A DNA stretch of 43,978 bases from Candidatus Peribacteraceae bacterium (GCA_028703835.1 JAQVMB010000013.1:1-43978); one strand, 5' to 3'. Shown: positions 22,152-30,766, counted from the stretch's first letter. Translations and numbers: made by a program. The notes: generated from the sequence alone by a model not told the origin.

Positions 22152-22204
22152 TGCATCGTACGGAATGATCCTTATATCCACAGCCGCGAAGGGCTTCCTC
22201 AGGC

Positions 22205-22233
22205 TTCCACAAACGCCATTGATGCCCTACACT
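22205..22233 (+). promoter_or_regulatory. LytR-type gene promoter (leaderless)
   Basis: TTCCAC (22205-22210), 17-bp spacer, TACACT (22228-22233), 8 nt to ATG 22242. Confidence 0.6.
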
Positions 22234-22241
22234 CCCAACCG

Positions 22242-23771
22242 ATGTCTTTCCAAACCCGCCGCCTCCGCGAGGAGAGGCTCCCTCGCGCGTTGCCCGCGCA
22301 AAAAACGGCCGCCACAGCCCTGAAAACGGCCTCCCCGCTCCTCACGATGTTCCGCAAGAAACCGAAGGGAACATCGAAAGGGACGCAGAAGCGGATCACG
22401 CTCCTCAAGCGCACGGCCATCGTCCTCCTGTCGCTCCTCCTGGCGCTCGCCCTGCTGGCGGGCATGGTGCAAATCCTCGCATCACTGAAAATACTCAATC
22501 TCCGCAATGTGCTCGGCGCGACGGCGGCGGAATTGCCGGCCGACGCGAACGGCCACACGAATTTCCTGCTGCTGGGCAAGGGGGACGACGACCATGACGG
22601 CACGGACCTGACGGACACCATCATGGTCGCAAGCCTCGACCCCGGGAAGACGAAGAGCGCCGTCCTCCTCTCGATTCCCCGCGACCTGTACGTCACCGGG
22701 ACGGAGAAGATGGGGAAGGGCCGCGTCAACGAACTCTACCGCGATTACAAACATCAACTGAAACAAGGCGGCATGACGGTCGAACAAGCCTCACAGGAAG
22801 CGATGCGGGAGCTGATGCGCGAACTGAGCGGGAAATTGGGTCTGGAGATCCACCACGGCGTAATGGTGAACTTCTCGGGACTGGTGCAGGCGGTAGACGC
22901 GCTGGGCGGCATCGATGTGGACGTCCCCTACGACATCGTCGACATCGAGTATCCCGGCCCCGATTATACGTACGAGACATTCTCCATCGAAGCGGGGCCG
23001 CGGCACCTGGACGGCGCCACCGCCCTCAAATACGCGCGCAGCCGCCATACGACCAGCGATTTCGGCCGGAGCGCGCGGCAACAGCAGATCATCCAGGCGC
23101 TTGCGGACAATGCGCAGAAAGAAGGCCTCGCGCGCAGCCCGGGAAAGCTGCTCTCCCTCTACCGCATCCTCGCGGAGAACGTGGAAACGACCCTGTCGAC
23201 GAGCGAAATGCTGGGAGCGGCGAAGATGGGGCAGGAACTCGACCGTTCGCAGGTGGTGATGATGCAGGTCAACGACCGCAACGGCCTCTATGGCACCATC
23301 CCCGAAGCCGGCGGCCTGCTCTACAACCCACCGCGGGACCAATTCGGCGGCGCGGCGGTGCTCCTGCCCGTCGGCGATTCGTGGGCGCAGCTCCGCCTCT
23401 TCGCGCAGCTGCTCCTGCAACACCGGTCAGCGTACCTCTCCCCTTCTTCCGTTGCCATCCTGAACGCCGGAGCAAAGGCCGGCTTGGCCAATCGCTTGGG
23501 AGCGGAACTCATCCGTTACGGCTTCTCCGTGGAACGCATCGAGAACGCGGCAGGTGACAAACGGGATACTTCCGCCGTGCTCCCTCTCCATGAGCTCGAC
23601 CAACCCGTCGCTTCCTTCTTCTCCACGCTCCTGAAGCTCCCGCTGGAACCCGCCCCCGCCCCGACGGAACAACTACCGGAAGACCAAGTGCAGCAAGAAC
23701 GCGTCACGATCCTGTTGGGCAAAGATTTTACCTACAGCCCCCTCACGGCCCTCCTCCCGGCTACCCCTTGA
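22242..23771 (+). CDS. LytR-CpsA-Psr family cell-wall glycopolymer transferase
   Basis: A 509-aa protein with a basic cytoplasmic N-terminus, one membrane anchor (about residues 61-88), an LCP domain and a C-terminal LytR_C domain. LCP signatures are the Asp-rich TDTIMVASLDPG, LLSIPRDLYV, GRVNELY, VDALGGIDVDVPYDIVD, and ALKYARSRHTTSDFGRSARQ with the catalytic arginines. The LytR_C domain begins near residue 400 (SSVAILNAGAKAGLANRL). Family members attach lipid-linked polymers to peptidoglycan or other wall components. The -10 box 8 nt upstream supports the 22242 start despite a long N-terminal tail. Confidence 0.88.
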   Translation: MSFQTRRLREERLPRALPAQKTAATALKTASPLLTMFRKKPKGTSKGTQKRITLLKRTAIVLLSLLLALALLAGMVQILASLKILNLRNVLGATAAELPADANGHTNFLLLGKGDDDHDGTDLTDTIMVASLDPGKTKSAVLLSIPRDLYVTGTEKMGKGRVNELYRDYKHQLKQGGMTVEQASQEAMRELMRELSGKLGLEIHHGVMVNFSGLVQAVDALGGIDVDVPYDIVDIEYPGPDYTYETFSIEAGPRHLDGATALKYARSRHTTSDFGRSARQQQIIQALADNAQKEGLARSPGKLLSLYRILAENVETTLSTSEMLGAAKMGQELDRSQVVMMQVNDRNGLYGTIPEAGGLLYNPPRDQFGGAAVLLPVGDSWAQLRLFAQLLLQHRSAYLSPSSVAILNAGAKAGLANRLGAELIRYGFSVERIENAAGDKRDTSAVLPLHELDQPVASFFSTLLKLPLEPAPAPTEQLPEDQVQQERVTILLGKDFTYSPLTALLPATP

Positions 23772-23886
23772 TTTCCTCCGTTCCCGCCCCTGCCGACCAT
23801 TCCCTGGCCGCCGTGAGCCGTTACGGCCTGCCCCCCGGAAAAAACATGGGGACTTGGCACGCGGGATTTGGTACGTTCATGTCCCC

Positions 23887-24792
23887 ATGACCCCCCGCGA
23901 GATCATCGCCGAAGCATGGGCCATCACCGTGCGCGAGCACGTCCTGCGCCGGTGGGGCTTCTTTTCCTCTTTCTTTGAGACGCTTCTCACCGCCAAGCTG
24001 GTCTCCTACCAGGTGTACTTCCTTTGGGAATGGATGCACGGAACCCTTGGCGGCTTCTTCGACGTGGAGATCATGATCTACAACACGCTCCCCCATTGGT
24101 TCTTCTGGACCTTCGTCCTCACTTTCGTCTTCCTGTTCATCATCGAGCTCTTCATCCCCAGCTTCGCCAAAGGCGCCATCATCGGCCTCACGGCAAAGGC
24201 ATACCAAAAGGAAGAAATGAAAGGGGGTCTGGTATTGGCCGTCTATAACTTCTTCCCGATGTTCGCCGTCCACGAGCTCTTCGTGCTCGGCAGCATCGCG
24301 ACAACCATCACCATCTGCTCATTGGTCCTCCGCTACGTCGAAGGGGACGTGAAGTACTACATGATCGGCATCGTGGTGTTCTTCTGGATCCTCAGCAACA
24401 TCCTGGAATTCCTGGCCAGCTTCGCCCAGCCCGCCATCGTGATCAAGCGGGTGAGCATCTTCGAAGGCATCGGACAGAGCTTCAAGCTCATCCTCAGCTT
24501 CCTCGGTCACGTGATGTTCCTGTGGCTACTCCTCTTCGTCATCTCCATCCGCATCGCCTTCAACGCAGCCATCGTGCTCCTCATCCCCGGCATCGCCGTG
24601 GGAATCGGCCTCGCGCTCGCCAACGTGCTCTCCCCCGTCGTCACGTACTCCATTGCCATCGGCGTGGGCGTGCTCCTCATCCTCATCGCCAGCTATTTCT
24701 TCGCCTACCTTCACGTCTTCCGCGACGCCGTGTGGACCATCACCTACTTCGAACTGAAGAAACACAAGGACCTGCTGGTCATCGGGGAGTGA
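23887..24792 (+). CDS. Multi-pass membrane protein, unknown
   Basis: A 301-aa integral membrane protein. After an amphipathic N-terminus (MTPREIIAEAWAITVREHVL) there are about six long hydrophobic segments, some interrupted by short charged loops such as AYQKEEMKGG. It resembles the loosely defined DUF4013/glycerophosphoryl-diester-phosphodiesterase-membrane type of proteins in topology only. ATG 23887 was preferred to TTG 23854. Its stop is 3 nt from the convergent acetyltransferase stop. Confidence 0.7.
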   Translation: MTPREIIAEAWAITVREHVLRRWGFFSSFFETLLTAKLVSYQVYFLWEWMHGTLGGFFDVEIMIYNTLPHWFFWTFVLTFVFLFIIELFIPSFAKGAIIGLTAKAYQKEEMKGGLVLAVYNFFPMFAVHELFVLGSIATTITICSLVLRYVEGDVKYYMIGIVVFFWILSNILEFLASFAQPAIVIKRVSIFEGIGQSFKLILSFLGHVMFLWLLLFVISIRIAFNAAIVLLIPGIAVGIGLALANVLSPVVTYSIAIGVGVLLILIASYFFAYLHVFRDAVWTITYFELKKHKDLLVIGE

Positions 24793-24795
24793 CGG

Positions 24796-25596
24796 TCAGG
24801 CATATTCCGCGAGAAGGTACTTCCCCGTTTCCCGGAACCCCAACTTGCAGTACAGCGCCTGCGCGGCTTCATTGGCTTCCGAAGTGAAGAGGATGACCGA
24901 CTCTTTCCCCTCTGCAAAGACCCGTGCACAGAGGGCGGAGACACATTGGAAGGCATACCCGCGGCGCCGGTATTCTGGATGTGTCACGACCGCTCCCAAT
25001 TGTGCATAGTGTCTCGAACGTGCGGTGATGGCGGCCGTGGAGGCGATCTTGCCATCCTGTCGGATAACCATGGTCGAAGCCAGATTCATACGCGTACGTT
25101 CCGCTGCCGTAACAGGAGGAACAACGTCCCTGCGATGCAGGATTCGATACAACATCGCAAGAGCATCTCTGTCGTCCTCCTCCGCCATTTCCGCCGGGGA
25201 CGGAAGAGAAAAGAAAGAGGTGGCAGACAATTCCAACACCAACGATTCCCACGCACCTCGTGTCGGCGGCATGCCCCGTGACCGCAAGTGATCCACCATG
25301 GAATCTCCCAGCGGACGGAACATGGGAATCGCATCAATGCGGCAATGTGCGGCGAGCAGGACATCCGTCAATCCCGCGACATCTCCTGTACGCCCCGTTG
25401 CCACGACAGACATATGTTTCCCGAACCACGCCACCACGGAGTACAGCCGCTCATCATCGAAACATCCCACGTAACGGTTTTCTTCGAACGCCGCTGGCGA
25501 TTCAAGGTTTCCGATCAGGAACAAATTCTCTCGCTCCCGCTCGTACGCGAGATCGAGGATCGTCTGTCGGTCGGCTTCTCTTAATTCCCTGATCAT
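24796..25596 (-). CDS. GNAT-family N-acetyltransferase
   Basis: A 266-aa protein with a C-terminal GNAT domain (about residues 150-262). The acetyl-CoA-binding motif A is seen as LGAVVTHPEYRRRGYAFQCV, and the end ANEAAQALYCKLGFRETGKY is characteristic. The N-terminal half is probably a second, degenerate GNAT-like domain. The substrate is unknown. ATG 25596 lies 7 nt after TACGAT (25604-25609), implying a leaderless message, and the gene is divergent from lexA across 112 bp. Confidence 0.82.
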   Translation of the reverse strand: MIRELREADRQTILDLAYERERENLFLIGNLESPAAFEENRYVGCFDDERLYSVVAWFGKHMSVVATGRTGDVAGLTDVLLAAHCRIDAIPMFRPLGDSMVDHLRSRGMPPTRGAWESLVLELSATSFFSLPSPAEMAEEDDRDALAMLYRILHRRDVVPPVTAAERTRMNLASTMVIRQDGKIASTAAITARSRHYAQLGAVVTHPEYRRRGYAFQCVSALCARVFAEGKESVILFTSEANEAAQALYCKLGFRETGKYLLAEYA

Positions 25597-25655
25597 GGGA
25601 CACATCGTACAAGAAACCGAAGGGAAGAGGATGCAAGGCAAACACATGTTCCTTC

Positions 25656-25684
25656 TTGACTGTGGACGATCGTACACCTATTCT
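25656..25684 (+). promoter_or_regulatory. lexA promoter
   Basis: TTGACT (25656-25661), 17-bp spacer, TATTCT (25679-25684). One candidate operator copy fills the spacer. Confidence 0.75.
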
Positions 25685-25697
25685 GGTGGACGAACGT
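25664..25697. promoter_or_regulatory. Candidate LexA operators (two GGACGAWCGT sites)
   Basis: GGACGATCGT (25664-25673) and GGACGAACGT (25688-25697) are 24 bp apart, one between -35 and -10 and one downstream of -10. Each has a short ACGAWCGT dyad. LexA autoregulation through them is an inference from position. Confidence 0.5.
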
Positions 25698-25708
25698 CTT
25701 CCCTCCCC

Positions 25709-26317
25709 ATGCCCAACGACCTCACCCCCCACCAACGCACCGTCCTCAGCTATATCCGCGAATTCCAGCTGAAGCGCGGCTACTCCCCTTCCCTGGCCGA
25801 CTTGGCCGTCGCTTTCGGCGTCCGCAGCAAGAACGCCATCGCGAAAGTGGTGAACGTCCTGACAAAAGCGAAACATCTGGAGAAGGACCCGAAAGGACGC
25901 ATCAAAATCCTGGAGCAGGAAGGAAACGAGGAATTCAAGCCCCTCACCCTCCCCCTCTTCGGGCCCATCGCAGCCGGCTTCGCCGCCCCGGTGGAAGAAC
26001 AGGCGGAGGACACCATCACCATCGAGGACTATCTCGTTCGGGATAAGACGTCCACGTTCCTCCTGCGGGTGAAAGGCGACAGCATGATCAACGCAGGCAT
26101 CAATGAAGGAGACATGGTCATTGTGGAACGGGGCAAGGAACCGCGCACGGGCGATATCGTCGTGGGCATTCTGGACGGCGAATTCACGTTGAAACGGCTG
26201 AAGAAGGAGAAGGGGAAATTCTATCTCCAGGCCGAGAACCCCGACTATCCGGACCTCTACGCCATGAATGAGTTGCAGGTGGCGGGCGTGGTGAAAGGGC
26301 TGATTCGGAAATACTGA
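25709..26317 (+). CDS. lexA: LexA repressor
   Basis: A 202-aa SOS repressor. Residues 1-68 form the LexA-type winged helix (LTPHQRTVLSYIREFQLKRG ... SLADLAVAFGVRSKNAIAKV). The self-cleavage bond is Ala89-Gly90 in FGPIAAGFAAP, and the protease dyad is Ser125 (VKGDSMINAGI) and Lys162 (GEFTLKRLKK). All elements for RecA-stimulated autocleavage are present. ATG 25709 starts the HTH domain correctly; the frame upstream covers the promoter. The next gene, 35 nt downstream, is a Y-family polymerase, a UmuDC-like arrangement with a full LexA in place of UmuD. Confidence 0.92.
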   Translation: MPNDLTPHQRTVLSYIREFQLKRGYSPSLADLAVAFGVRSKNAIAKVVNVLTKAKHLEKDPKGRIKILEQEGNEEFKPLTLPLFGPIAAGFAAPVEEQAEDTITIEDYLVRDKTSTFLLRVKGDSMINAGINEGDMVIVERGKEPRTGDIVVGILDGEFTLKRLKKEKGKFYLQAENPDYPDLYAMNELQVAGVVKGLIRKY

Positions 26318-26352
26318 AAGAACACCTGTATCCGCCGTTTCCAAACGCATGC

Positions 26353-27639
26353 ATGATTGCTCACGTTGATGCAGACTCTTTTTTCGCGTCCGTCCTCGTC
26401 CGGAAAGACCCGTCGCTGCGGGGCAAACCTCTCCTCGCCCTCGGGATGGGAGGCGGTTGCGTGATCGCAGCCAGCTACGAAGCAAAAGCAAAAGGCGTGA
26501 AAACGGGCATGACGGTGAAAGACGCCTTGAAACTCGCCCCGGACGCGCTGCGCATCCATTCAGACTTCCAGGAAACGGGACTGGCCTCCGACCAGATCGA
26601 ATCGGTCATCCGCGACGTCTGCCCGCGTATCGAGCAAATGTCGATAGACGAGTGGTTCCTGGACCTGCGGTCGCTCGTCGGCGGCGTTCCCGCAGACCTT
26701 CATGCCTTTGCATCCGCCCTGCGCCAAACAATCTTGGAACGCACGGGCCTCTCGGTCTCCGCAGGCATCGCCCCGACAAAGACATTGGCCAAGATGGCAA
26801 GCGAGTACCGGAAACCGGGGGGAATTACCGTCGTAAAAACAGCGTGTCACCCTGAGCTCGTCGAAGGGCGACACGCTGACGCAAACGTGATGGTTCGACG
26901 AGCTCACCATGACACGTTTGCAACCACCATACTTCCGTTGACGACTTTTCTTACGGACCGTCCCGCCGCAGCCATCCCGGGCATCGGCACCCGGCGCATC
27001 GCGCATTGCGAAGCCGAAGGCTGGAAAACGGCTTGGGACATCGCGAAGACGCATCCCGAGCAACTGAAAACGCTCTTCGGAAAGCCGGGGAGAGAGCTGC
27101 ATGACGAATTGAACGGCATCCCCGTCTACGCCGTCATCGAAGACCTGGAACCGCCGCAATCGATCTCCCGCGCACGCAGCTTCCAACCGTCGAGGGACAC
27201 GGCCCTGCTCTGGGCGCACACGTTGCGCCACTTGGAATACACGATACTGAAAATGCGCCGCTGGCGGCTGGCCTGCAAAGGAATATCCGTCTGGATCCGG
27301 GACGGCGAGTACAAGTATCGCAGCTCCCACTGCTCCCTCCCCCGGCCCCTGGAAACCGAAGAGACGCTCCAGCCCTTTGTACGACGCTGCTTCGGGGAAT
27401 TGCTGCGAAAGAACGAAGCGTATACGCAGGCAGGCTTGGCGCTCTGGAAGCTGGTTCCCGGCGGCACGCGCCAGTTTTCGCTCTTTGAGGAGCCGGGAGC
27501 GGTGCTCAAAGAAGAAAAATTGCAGGACTCCCTCGACACACTCCACGAGAAATTCGGCCGGAATGCCATCACCCGCGGCTCGGCGCTGCCCGTAAAGACG
27601 GGGACGAAGCGGAGCTTCGAGATGCCCGTCTATGAATGA
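26353..27639 (+). CDS. dinB: Y-family DNA polymerase (DinB/UmuC-like) with in-frame REP insertion
   Basis: A 428-aa translesion polymerase. Catalytic acidic residues are in AHVDADSFFASV (start) and MSIDEWFLDLRS near residue 97, and the family motif SVSAGIAPTKTLAKMASEYR is at about residue 135. The helix-hairpin-helix part reads IPGIGTRRIA. The C-terminal little-finger region ends with HEKFGRNAITRGS as in DinB/UmuC. Between GGITVV and LTTFLTDRP the family normally has only a few residues, but here about 28 residues (about 163-190, including CHPELVEGRH) are encoded by a double palindromic repeat. The frame stays open, so the enzyme may be functional with an extra loop. SOS control with lexA is likely. 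Confidence 0.88.
   Translation: MIAHVDADSFFASVLVRKDPSLRGKPLLALGMGGGCVIAASYEAKAKGVKTGMTVKDALKLAPDALRIHSDFQETGLASDQIESVIRDVCPRIEQMSIDEWFLDLRSLVGGVPADLHAFASALRQTILERTGLSVSAGIAPTKTLAKMASEYRKPGGITVVKTACHPELVEGRHADANVMVRRAHHDTFATTILPLTTFLTDRPAAAIPGIGTRRIAHCEAEGWKTAWDIAKTHPEQLKTLFGKPGRELHDELNGIPVYAVIEDLEPPQSISRARSFQPSRDTALLWAHTLRHLEYTILKMRRWRLACKGISVWIRDGEYKYRSSHCSLPRPLETEETLQPFVRRCFGELLRKNEAYTQAGLALWKLVPGGTRQFSLFEEPGAVLKEEKLQDSLDTLHEKFGRNAITRGSALPVKTGTKRSFEMPVYE
26840..26921. repeat. Double-hairpin REP element (REPIN-like) inside dinB
   Basis: Hairpin 1 (26840-26878) has arms CAGCGTGTC/GACACGCTG and inner loop GAGCTCGTCGA. Hairpin 2 (26881-26921) has arms GCAAACGTG/CACGTTTGC, ATGGT/ACCAT and inner loop TCGACGAGCTC, the exact reverse complement of the first loop. 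Two REPs in opposite orientation form a REPIN-like unit. Confidence 0.85.
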
Positions 27640-30444
27640 TCAGAGCGTCTTCAGTCTCTCCCCCACTTTCGCCAGCTTGTCTTTCAACTGCGCCAGCTTT
27701 TCCTTCTCGGCCAGCACCACCTTCTCCGGCGCCCGCGCAACGAAATCCTGATTCGCCAGTTTCGCTTCTCCCGCGGCAATGAATTGTTCCAGCTGCTCCT
27801 TCTCCTTCGCCATGGCTGCCCGCTCCTTCTCTACGTCGACCAGTCCTGCAAGAGGCATATGAATTTCCATTCCGTTCAATATGCGAATAGCCGCTTGCCC
27901 ATGACGAAAACCCGGACCGGCAGGAATACCGACATTCACTTCCAAGGAAGACAGACGTGCAAGACGGAGAACGTGCGCCTCTTGCAGACGAAGGATCTCG
28001 GCAACTTCAGGATAGTCGACATCGATAATGATATGCACTTTCACCTGTGCTTCAACATTTTGCGCCACTCTCAATGCACGGATTTCCTTCACGGTTTGGA
28101 TAACAATCTGCAACTGTGCCTCCACTTCTTCATCCCGCAGTTTCTTCTGCGCCTCCGGCCACGGCTCCTTGATGAGCATCCCCGCCCCGGCAGGTTTCAC
28201 GGAACCCCACAGCTCTTCCGTTACGAACGGACAGTACGGATGCAGAAGGATCAGGATCGTGCGCAACGTGTGAACCAAGACTGCAATGTTCGCCTCCCCC
28301 TTGGTCAATTCCAGGTACCAGTCACAGAAGTAATCCCACACGAACGAGTACAAACGCTCTCCCACATCGCTCAGACGATACTCATCCAACCCCTTCGTGA
28401 CATCCTCGATCAGTTGCTGCAAAGCCGACAGCAACGCTCGATCTGCGAGTGAACAATTATCAATTATCAATTGTCCATTATCAATTTTCTGCGGATCGGC
28501 CCCCGCCTGCTCACATTGGAGAAGAACAAACCGCGACGCATTCCACAGCTTATTGATGAAATTCCTGTACCCTCCGATTTTCTCTTCGTAGAGCCGCGCA
28601 TCCGCTCCGGGGCTCTGGCCGACGATCATGGAAAGACGCAACGCGTCGGCGCCGTACTTGGGGATGATATCGAGCGGATCGATCATCGTTTCGGGATCGC
28701 TCTTGCTCATTTTCTTCCCCTCGCGCGTACGGATGAGGCCGTGGAGATAGACCGTTTCGAACGGGATGTCCCCCGTCGCGTACGTCGTCATCAGGATCAT
28801 GCGCGCCACCCAGAAAAAAATGATGTCATAGCCCGTCTCCATCACCTGCGTAGGATGGAATTTCCGGAAATCGGGACTGCTCTTCAGGAGATCCGGCAAC
28901 GAAAGGGATGTGTCGTCGGCAAGCGCGGGATCCACGAGTGTGCTCCATGTCCAGAGACCGGACGAAAACCATGTGTCGAGCGTGTCGGGATCCTGCGTGA
29001 CCTGCCCCCCGCATACAGGGCATTGCGTGATGGGAGTGACGGAAACGATCATCGCAGCATGCCTGCCGGCTTTAAGCTTTGAGCTTTGAGCTTTGAGCTC
29101 ACCGCTCATCGCTGACCGCTCATCGCTTCTCACCTCTCCCTGCACCGCATCCCCCTCAGAGCAATAGTAAACAGGCACGCGGTGACCCCACCAAATCTGG
29201 CGGGAAACGCACCAGTCCCTCAGGTTATCCACCCAGTTGAAATACACTTTCTCGAACCGTTCCGGAATGATCGCAATGAGCTTCGTGCGCACCGTCTCCT
29301 GCATGATCTGCTTCAGGCTTATCTTCCTCCGCTTCCAGGACACCACTGGCTTGTTCACGTCGATGAACCACTGCTCCTTGATCTGCGGCTCCACCACACC
29401 CTTCCCGCGGTAACTCACGGCCACGCGGTGGACATAGTTCTCGTCCGTCTTCACCAGCAACCCCTTCTCCTTCAACTTCTCGACGATCTTCGGCCGGGCA
29501 TCGGCGATGGGCAGACCTTCGAATTCCCCCGCAATCGACAGCAGTTTGCCGTCAAAGCCGATGATCTGCTCCTTCTGCAGGTCATGCCGCTCCGCGATCT
29601 CGAAGTCGACGGGGTCGTGCCACGGCGTGATGGTCATGACGCCGGTGCCGAACGCCATGTCGATGGCCTTGTCCTTGATCACGGTTGCCGTCACCGGACC
29701 GTTGATCCACTCCGCCACGAACGTATCGCCATGCTTGTACTTGTCATAGCGATCGTCATCCGGGTGCATCACCACGTACTTGTCGCCAAACTTCGTCTCC
29801 GGGCGGGATGTGCTGATCTGGAACGGGCCGTACTGGAACGTATAGAAAGGAGCCTTCTCCTCCCTATATTCGATTTCGTCATCCGAAACCGTCGTCTGCA
29901 TTTTGGGATCCCAATTGACGATGCGATGGCCGCGATAGATGAGCCCGTCCTCATACATCTGCACGAAGACTTCGTTGACGCAGCGGTTGAGGACCGGATC
30001 CATGGTGTAGCGCTCGCGCGACCAGTCGCAGGACGCGCCCATTTTGCGGATCTGGCCGCGAATCGTCGCGCGGCTCTTCTCCACGAACTCCGCGATGCGA
30101 GCAACGAGCTTTTCGCGGCCCAGCTGCGCACGGGGATCGCGCATGCCTTCCTTCTGCAGGTTCTTGATCACCACGCTCTCCGTGGCGATGGCCGCATGGT
30201 CCGTCCCGGGCACCCAGAGGGCCTCCTTCCCCTTCATGCGGTTGAACCGGATGAAGATGTCCTCCAGCGCGAGCATGACGGCATGACCGAGGTGCAGCTG
30301 CCCCGTGGCATTCGGCGGCGGCATGCTGACCGTGAACGACTCCTTCGTACTCTTCGCATCAGCCTTGAAAGCGCCGCTTGATTCCCAGAGCGCATAAATC
30401 CTGTCCTCACAAGCCTTTGGGTCGTACGCTTTCGGAAGAGCCAT
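27640..30444 (-). CDS. valS: Valyl-tRNA synthetase with in-frame heptamer repeats
   Basis: A 934-aa class I synthetase charging tRNA-Val. The HIGH motif is HLGHAV (NATGQLHLGHAVMLALED), KMSKS is intact in GKKMSKSDPE, the editing domain has TSRPETKFGD, and the C-terminal coiled arm is present (EKERAAMAKEKEQLEQF). Two segments are odd: about residues 440-458 (GELKAQSSKLKAGRH) are encoded by heptamer repeats at 29071-29128, and about 653-664 (IDNGQLIIDN) by repeats at 28452-28486. Both keep the frame and lie near variable loops. Its stop abuts the dinB stop with no gap. ATG 30444 gives the normal N-terminus. Confidence 0.95.
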   Translation of the reverse strand: MALPKAYDPKACEDRIYALWESSGAFKADAKSTKESFTVSMPPPNATGQLHLGHAVMLALEDIFIRFNRMKGKEALWVPGTDHAAIATESVVIKNLQKEGMRDPRAQLGREKLVARIAEFVEKSRATIRGQIRKMGASCDWSRERYTMDPVLNRCVNEVFVQMYEDGLIYRGHRIVNWDPKMQTTVSDDEIEYREEKAPFYTFQYGPFQISTSRPETKFGDKYVVMHPDDDRYDKYKHGDTFVAEWINGPVTATVIKDKAIDMAFGTGVMTITPWHDPVDFEIAERHDLQKEQIIGFDGKLLSIAGEFEGLPIADARPKIVEKLKEKGLLVKTDENYVHRVAVSYRGKGVVEPQIKEQWFIDVNKPVVSWKRRKISLKQIMQETVRTKLIAIIPERFEKVYFNWVDNLRDWCVSRQIWWGHRVPVYYCSEGDAVQGEVRSDERSAMSGELKAQSSKLKAGRHAAMIVSVTPITQCPVCGGQVTQDPDTLDTWFSSGLWTWSTLVDPALADDTSLSLPDLLKSSPDFRKFHPTQVMETGYDIIFFWVARMILMTTYATGDIPFETVYLHGLIRTREGKKMSKSDPETMIDPLDIIPKYGADALRLSMIVGQSPGADARLYEEKIGGYRNFINKLWNASRFVLLQCEQAGADPQKIDNGQLIIDNCSLADRALLSALQQLIEDVTKGLDEYRLSDVGERLYSFVWDYFCDWYLELTKGEANIAVLVHTLRTILILLHPYCPFVTEELWGSVKPAGAGMLIKEPWPEAQKKLRDEEVEAQLQIVIQTVKEIRALRVAQNVEAQVKVHIIIDVDYPEVAEILRLQEAHVLRLARLSSLEVNVGIPAGPGFRHGQAAIRILNGMEIHMPLAGLVDVEKERAAMAKEKEQLEQFIAAGEAKLANQDFVARAPEKVVLAEKEKLAQLKDKLAKVGERLKTL
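28452..28486. repeat. Heptamer tandem repeat inside valS (ATCAATT-type)
   Basis: Five units: AACAATT, ATCAATT, ATCAATT, GTCCATT, ATCAATT. They translate to IDNGQLIIDN-like residues. Same unit family as 169-203. Confidence 0.88.
29071..29128. repeat. Two heptamer tandem arrays inside valS
   Basis: TTTAAGC plus three TTTGAGC (29071-29098), then ACCGCTC, ATCGCTG, ACCGCTC, ATCGCTT (29101-29128). The arrays insert about 19 residues between the zinc-like CPVCGG region and the preceding YYC motif. Confidence 0.88.
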
Positions 30445-30496
30445 AGTGGCCGAAGTGTACTACAGAACTGCAATATTCGAATGAATGAATCGGCTA

Positions 30497-30525
30497 TTGA
30501 CAATAATAATGGACATAGGCAAAGT
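30497..30525 (+). promoter_or_regulatory. Promoter of structured RNA 1
   Basis: Perfect TTGACA (30497-30502) and weak CAAAGT (30520-30525), 17-bp spacer. The region is similar to the promoter at 30767. Confidence 0.45.
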
Positions 30526-30531
30526 GCGCGC

Positions 30532-30752
30532 AAGTTGTTTACCGGACGTTCGCCGCATCGGGCGGCTGAGTCCGTTTGTCTCTGTTCGTTCCTTCGAGCC
30601 GCTGGAGTTCCCCATCATGGAAAAGGGTGATCCACCCATCTGACTGACGCGGCCGCAAGGCCGCACAGCCACCCGTTCGAGTGACAACACAGCGACGTTC
30701 GACAACTTCCTATTGTGGCCGCTCCTCTCCGGAGGAGTGGCCCTATTTTTTT
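30532..30752 (+). ncRNA. Candidate structured RNA 1
   Basis: About 220 nt between a TTGACA promoter and an intrinsic terminator, without a plausible protein. Visible helices are GGAC(..)GCCGC/GCGGC(..)GTCC near 30542-30575, GGGTG/CACCC near 30625, a perfect GCGGCC-GCAA-GGCCGC hairpin with GNRA loop near 30648-30663, and the terminator stem. The promoter and 5' end resemble those of the next unit (both TTGACAATA... then GCGCGCA/GCGCATC), so the two may be related RNAs. I see no SRP, RNase P or tmRNA signature. Confidence 0.5.
30717..30752 (+). terminator. Terminator of structured RNA 1
   Basis: GGCC-G-CTCCTC, loop TCCG, GAGGAG-T-GGCC, then CTATTTTTTT. Confidence 0.88.
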
Positions 30753-30766
30753 ACCAAAGCCGCCCG

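Noticed and set aside
26840-26921. CRISPR-like repeats
   Set aside because: There are two inverted hairpins and no repeated unit with regular spacers. No CRISPR array or cas gene is in the window.
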